A program made the translations under genes and the position numbers. This document shows, piece after piece, positions 7,083-8,566 of a stretch of DNA of 8,566 nucleotides; the first letter of the stretch is position 1; the number at the start of each line of letters is the position of its first letter. The stretch lies in contig DAOWKF010000031.1 of NCBI GenBank assembly GCA_030640045.1, positions 1-8,566 of the forward strand, given 5' to 3'. Source of the stretch: Candidatus Omnitrophota bacterium (GTDB lineage: Bacteria > NPL-UPA2 > BS750m-G34). The notes beneath the pieces are model-generated. The model worked only from the letters and a program-made list of their open reading frames with translations. It was not told the DNA's origin and did no database searches.

Positions 7083-7130
7083 AGGGTTATAACCAATAAG
7101 CCCTAAAACAAAAGGAGGAACCAATGCCTG
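7061..7130 (+). promoter_or_regulatory. Imperfect inverted repeat and palindrome over promoter, ribosome binding site and start codon
   Basis: CAGGCA (7061-7066) pairs with TGCCTG (7125-7130), and GGTTCCTC (7068-7075) with GAGGAACC (7115-7122). AGGGTTA (7083-7089) pairs with TAAGCCCT (7097-7104) with one bulge. A perfect palindrome GGTTATAACC (7085-7094) lies over the predicted transcription start. The palindrome could be an operator. In a read-through RNA the whole stem would hide the ribosome binding site AAAGGAGG and the ATG. Both roles are inferred. Confidence 0.5.
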
Positions 7131-7462
7131 CAACAATAAAAGGCAAGATTTACAATCAAACCTGTTTTCATTCTCAGCAAGGTGTAGAGAAGACTCTAAA
7201 GGGATTTTTAAGGGCCCACGATGGGAGCGTTCCTAGGACACATTTTCTGGATGATTTGCTAAATTTGTGTATAGAAATTGACGGCAATTTTTCTAAACTG
7301 AAAGAGAAATGCTTAAAATTGGACAAATACTATATTCCCACCAGATATCCTGATGCTTTACCGGGGACATTGCCCGAAGGTCTTCCGGAAGAGAAAGATG
7401 CCCAAGAGGCCTTATCTTTTTTACAGGAGATAATGAAATTTGTAAGAGGAAGATTGGTATGA
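7124..7462 (+). CDS. Small HEPN-domain protein, first helix missing
   Basis: A 112-aa helical protein. Residues from about KIYNQTCFHSQQGVEKTLKGFL (8-29), through VPRTHFLDDLLNLC and LDKYYIPTRYPDALP, to AQEALSFLQEIMKFVRGR match the small HEPN family often encoded beside MNT nucleotidyltransferases. Family members usually have about 20 more residues, forming helix one, before the xxYNQACFHSQQ segment; here they are replaced by MPATIKGK. The strong ribosome binding site AAAGGAGG, seven bases from the ATG, and the upstream promoter suggest it is expressed, so it may be a chimera made at a recombination joint. No R-x4-6-H ribonuclease motif is obvious. No intact MNT partner is in the window; the 40-aa ORF at 6923 may be a relic. 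Function: unknown, perhaps an orphan toxin-antitoxin component. Confidence 0.8.
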   Translation: MPATIKGKIYNQTCFHSQQGVEKTLKGFLRAHDGSVPRTHFLDDLLNLCIEIDGNFSKLKEKCLKLDKYYIPTRYPDALPGTLPEGLPEEKDAQEALSFLQEIMKFVRGRLV

Positions 7463-7713
7463 TATTTGCAGACGCAAGCACTCCACCTTAATAAAGATTG
7501 GAAAAATTTGCTATGTTTGTAAGCCGAATTGCGTATAAAACTACAGCCCCGGAGTCCCATTTTTTTAGCCTCGCAGTCCCAAATTGCGATAGAACCAAAA
7601 TTGGTAGTTTAGCCATAATTGACTGGTAATAAATGGGTTGCAAGAATCTAAAATGGTTTGATAGGAACTCAGTCCCATACAGCCGTAGGCAGTACTGTTT
7701 CACCGTATAAAGT
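7463..7713. other. Intergenic stretch without a recognisable gene
   Basis: No gene is seen on either strand. AGTCCCA occurs three times (near 7553, 7576 and 7670). Short dyads include TCGCA/TGCGA around 7571-7589 and the palindrome CAGTACTG near 7690-7697. I see nothing that explains the region. Confidence 0.45.
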
Positions 7714-7788
7714 TGGTACGATAACGAGTGGGCCTACTTTTGCCGGCTCGTAGATTTAATTGAGTATGTCTCTAATAAAGGCATATAA
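7714..7788 (+). pseudogene. gap: 3'-terminal fragment of a second gap-type gene
   Basis: Twenty-four codons and a TAA encode [18 protein letters not shown] followed by VSNKGI. This is the C-terminus of a type I glyceraldehyde-3-phosphate dehydrogenase and ends at the family's usual place, without the basic tail of the gap gene at 7-1110. Over the first 23 codons, 19 residues and about 56 of 69 bases match positions 937-1005, and the first 18 bases are identical. Most differences are at third codon positions, so the two copies diverged while both were under selection for protein function. The match stops sharply at the TGG codon; the bases before it do not resemble gap. No start or ribosome binding site is present. 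It may be a displaced gene end or the stump of a deleted paralogue. Confidence 0.9.
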
Positions 7789-7805
7789 TTAGGAAGATTA
7801 TCTAA

Positions 7806-7961
7806 GTAGAGGTTCCAGAACTTCCCGGATGTATGACTGATGGAAAGACTTACCAGTATGCCGTCAAGAATACTGAGATAGTTATTCAGGAATGGATCGA
7901 AACGGTCCAAGAACTTAATCGACTCATCCCGCAGCTAAAATATAAGCTCATGTATGCCTAA
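7806..7961 (+). pseudogene. HicB-like antitoxin, C-terminal part
   Basis: The frame VEVPELPGCMTDGKTY…A.KN.E..I.EWIET..EL...IP…LMYA is the typical C-terminal part of a single-domain HicB-family protein, the antitoxin partner of the HicA mRNA interferase. The first beta strands (usually about 20-25 residues) are missing: TAA at 7803-7805 interrupts the frame just before VEVPELPGC. An ATG at 7833 would give only 42 residues starting after the conserved ELPGC motif, with no good ribosome binding site. It lies 17 bp after the gap fragment and its last codons overlap the start of the small ORF at 7954, an overlap usual in HicBA pairs. Probably non-functional. Confidence 0.75.
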
Positions 7962-8040
7962 AAAAGCGCTTAGCCGAACAGAAAGAGAGGCAGTTAAATT
8001 GATTAATACTACACGAATTATAAAGAAACTTAACGGGTAA
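7954..8040 (+). other. 28-aa ORF overlapping the hicB-like end, possible HicA relic
   Basis: ATGCCTAAAAAA opens inside the last codons of the HicB-like frame and runs 28 codons to TAA at 8038. The start MPKKALS…REAVKLI is loosely like the opening of HicA toxins (MPKLxxLSGREVIKLL), but the double-stranded RNA-binding-like core with GSH is absent. Position and overlap favour a truncated hicA; sequence alone does not prove it. Its last 11 bases overlap the end of rpoN, which runs the other way. Confidence 0.3.
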
Positions 8041-8566
8041 CTCCTCTCAAATAAGAAGGCAGGATATTTAAGGTCTTTCTGTATTTTGATACTGTGCGCC
8101 TTGAGATATTGATACCCCTTTTCTGAATCTGGCCGGCAATCTCTCTATCGCTGAGGGGGGCTTTGTCGCTCTCTTTTCTTATTATCTTACCTATCTCCAC
8201 TTCTATACTCTTATTGGATATTACTTTGTCATTTTTAGATTTAATCCCTCTTAAGAAGAAGAACTTTAGCGCAAAAACCCCATAAGGTGTCTGTATATAT
8301 TTTCCGGATATTACCCTGCTCACCGTGGATTTGCTTCTTTCTATTCGGGAGGCTACATCCTTCAGGCTCATTGGCCTTAGATACCCTATCCCTTTATTCA
8401 AAAATTTCTTTTGCAACTTTACTATACATTCTACTACCTGATGCAGGGTCTCTTTCCTCTTCTGGATAGCCTGAATAAGATTTACTGCATCAAATAATTT
8501 GTCTTTCAGAAATCCTTTTACCTGTTGAGAGACCCCCTTGGCATGGAGGAGCCTTTTATAGGTGGA
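8030..8566 (-). CDS. rpoN: RNA polymerase sigma-54 factor RpoN, C-terminal 178 residues (cut by window edge)
   Basis: Sigma-54 directs RNA polymerase to -24/-12 promoters that need an enhancer-binding ATPase. The visible part starts within the core-binding domain at the right edge (YKRLLHAKG…FLKDKLFDAVNLIQAI.KR.ETL..VVE.IV), continues into the helix-turn-helix region LRPMSLKDVASRIERSKSTVSRVI.GKYIQTPYGVFALKFFF, and ends with the RpoN box SRRTVSKYRK (8075-8104), where the common ARRTVAKYR has Ala changed to Ser twice. The stop is at 8030-8032 after a tail slightly longer than usual. The true start lies beyond 8566; a TTG at 8416 is internal because homology continues past it. It is convergent with the HicB/HicA remnants and overlaps the small ORF by 11 bp. 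It looks intact as far as visible. Confidence 0.93.
   Translation of the reverse strand, partial: STYKRLLHAKGVSQQVKGFLKDKLFDAVNLIQAIQKRKETLHQVVECIVKLQKKFLNKGIGYLRPMSLKDVASRIERSKSTVSRVISGKYIQTPYGVFALKFFFLRGIKSKNDKVISNKSIEVEIGKIIRKESDKAPLSDREIAGQIQKRGINISRRTVSKYRKTLNILPSYLRGVTR

Noticed and set aside
7553..7676. Three AGTCCCA copies as a possible CRISPR-like or iteron array
   Set aside because: The repeat is only 7 bp, spacing is irregular (about 23 and 94 bp), and neighbouring bases do not match.
7488..7703. 71-codon frame on the - strand after the HEPN gene
   Set aside because: No ribosome binding site and no family is recognised; the region also has comparable open frames on the + strand. 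Treated as chance.
8030..8416. TTG at 8416 as the start of a short DNA-binding protein
   Set aside because: The same frame continues without a stop to the window edge with recognisable sigma-54 core-binding sequence, so it is internal to rpoN.
8287..8469. 60-codon + strand frame opposite rpoN
   Set aside because: Antisense to the conserved sigma-54 DNA-binding domain; no independent support.

Overview
The window is moderately AT-rich bacterial DNA that looks like a decayed, rearranged stretch between two housekeeping genes: a type I glyceraldehyde-3-phosphate dehydrogenase (gap, + strand, left edge) and the C-terminal part of the sigma-54 factor rpoN (- strand, running off the right edge). 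Lineage cannot be fixed from the sequence. Sigma-54, an MngB-like GH38 glycosidase, decayed toxin-antitoxin-type genes and dispersed repeats of the 'CHPERSE' and 'TCATTGCGAGGAGC' kinds would fit a Gram-negative-type environmental or uncultured group (Omnitrophota/Planctomycetota/Nitrospirota-like). That is a guess, not a call.

Layout. 7-1110: gap, with an unusual Lys/His-rich tail of about 34 residues. 1111-1597: no confident gene; a tiny in-frame ORF after the gap stop codons, then a run of inverted repeats. 1598-3467: a complete-looking IS1634-type (IS4 superfamily) insertion sequence with 17-bp perfect terminal inverted repeats, a nested hairpin inside its left end, a good promoter and a DDE transposase, but no target-site duplication. 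3469-4023: the C-terminal half of a HAD-family hydrolase that begins at the IS right end; its N-terminal half is not on the other side, so the IS boundary looks like a deletion or recombination joint. 4116-6770: an intact GH38 alpha-mannosidase resembling mannosylglycerate hydrolase (MngB), with a CHPERSE-type repeat inside its coding sequence.

6771-7123: mostly non-coding, with a 40-codon ORF, a repeat fragment, and a well-formed promoter overlapped by dyads in front of a small HEPN-domain gene (7124-7462) that lacks the usual first helix. 7463-7713: nothing recognisable. 7714-7788: a 24-codon relic of the 3' end of a second gap-type sequence. 7806-7961: the C-terminal part of a HicB-like antitoxin, followed by a 28-aa ORF (7954-8040) that may be a HicA relic and that overlaps the end of rpoN (8030-8566, - strand).

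The most interesting reading is that the gap 3' end is present twice, at 937-1005 and 7714-7782, bracketing about 6.8 kb of accessory DNA. This resembles an element that enters the 3' end of a housekeeping gene, supplies a replacement end and displaces the original, as e14 does in E. coli icd. No integrase is visible, so a decayed tandem gap copy remains a fair alternative. No complete novel defence or metabolic system is visible; the HEPN, HicB and possible HicA pieces look like remains of toxin-antitoxin-type modules.
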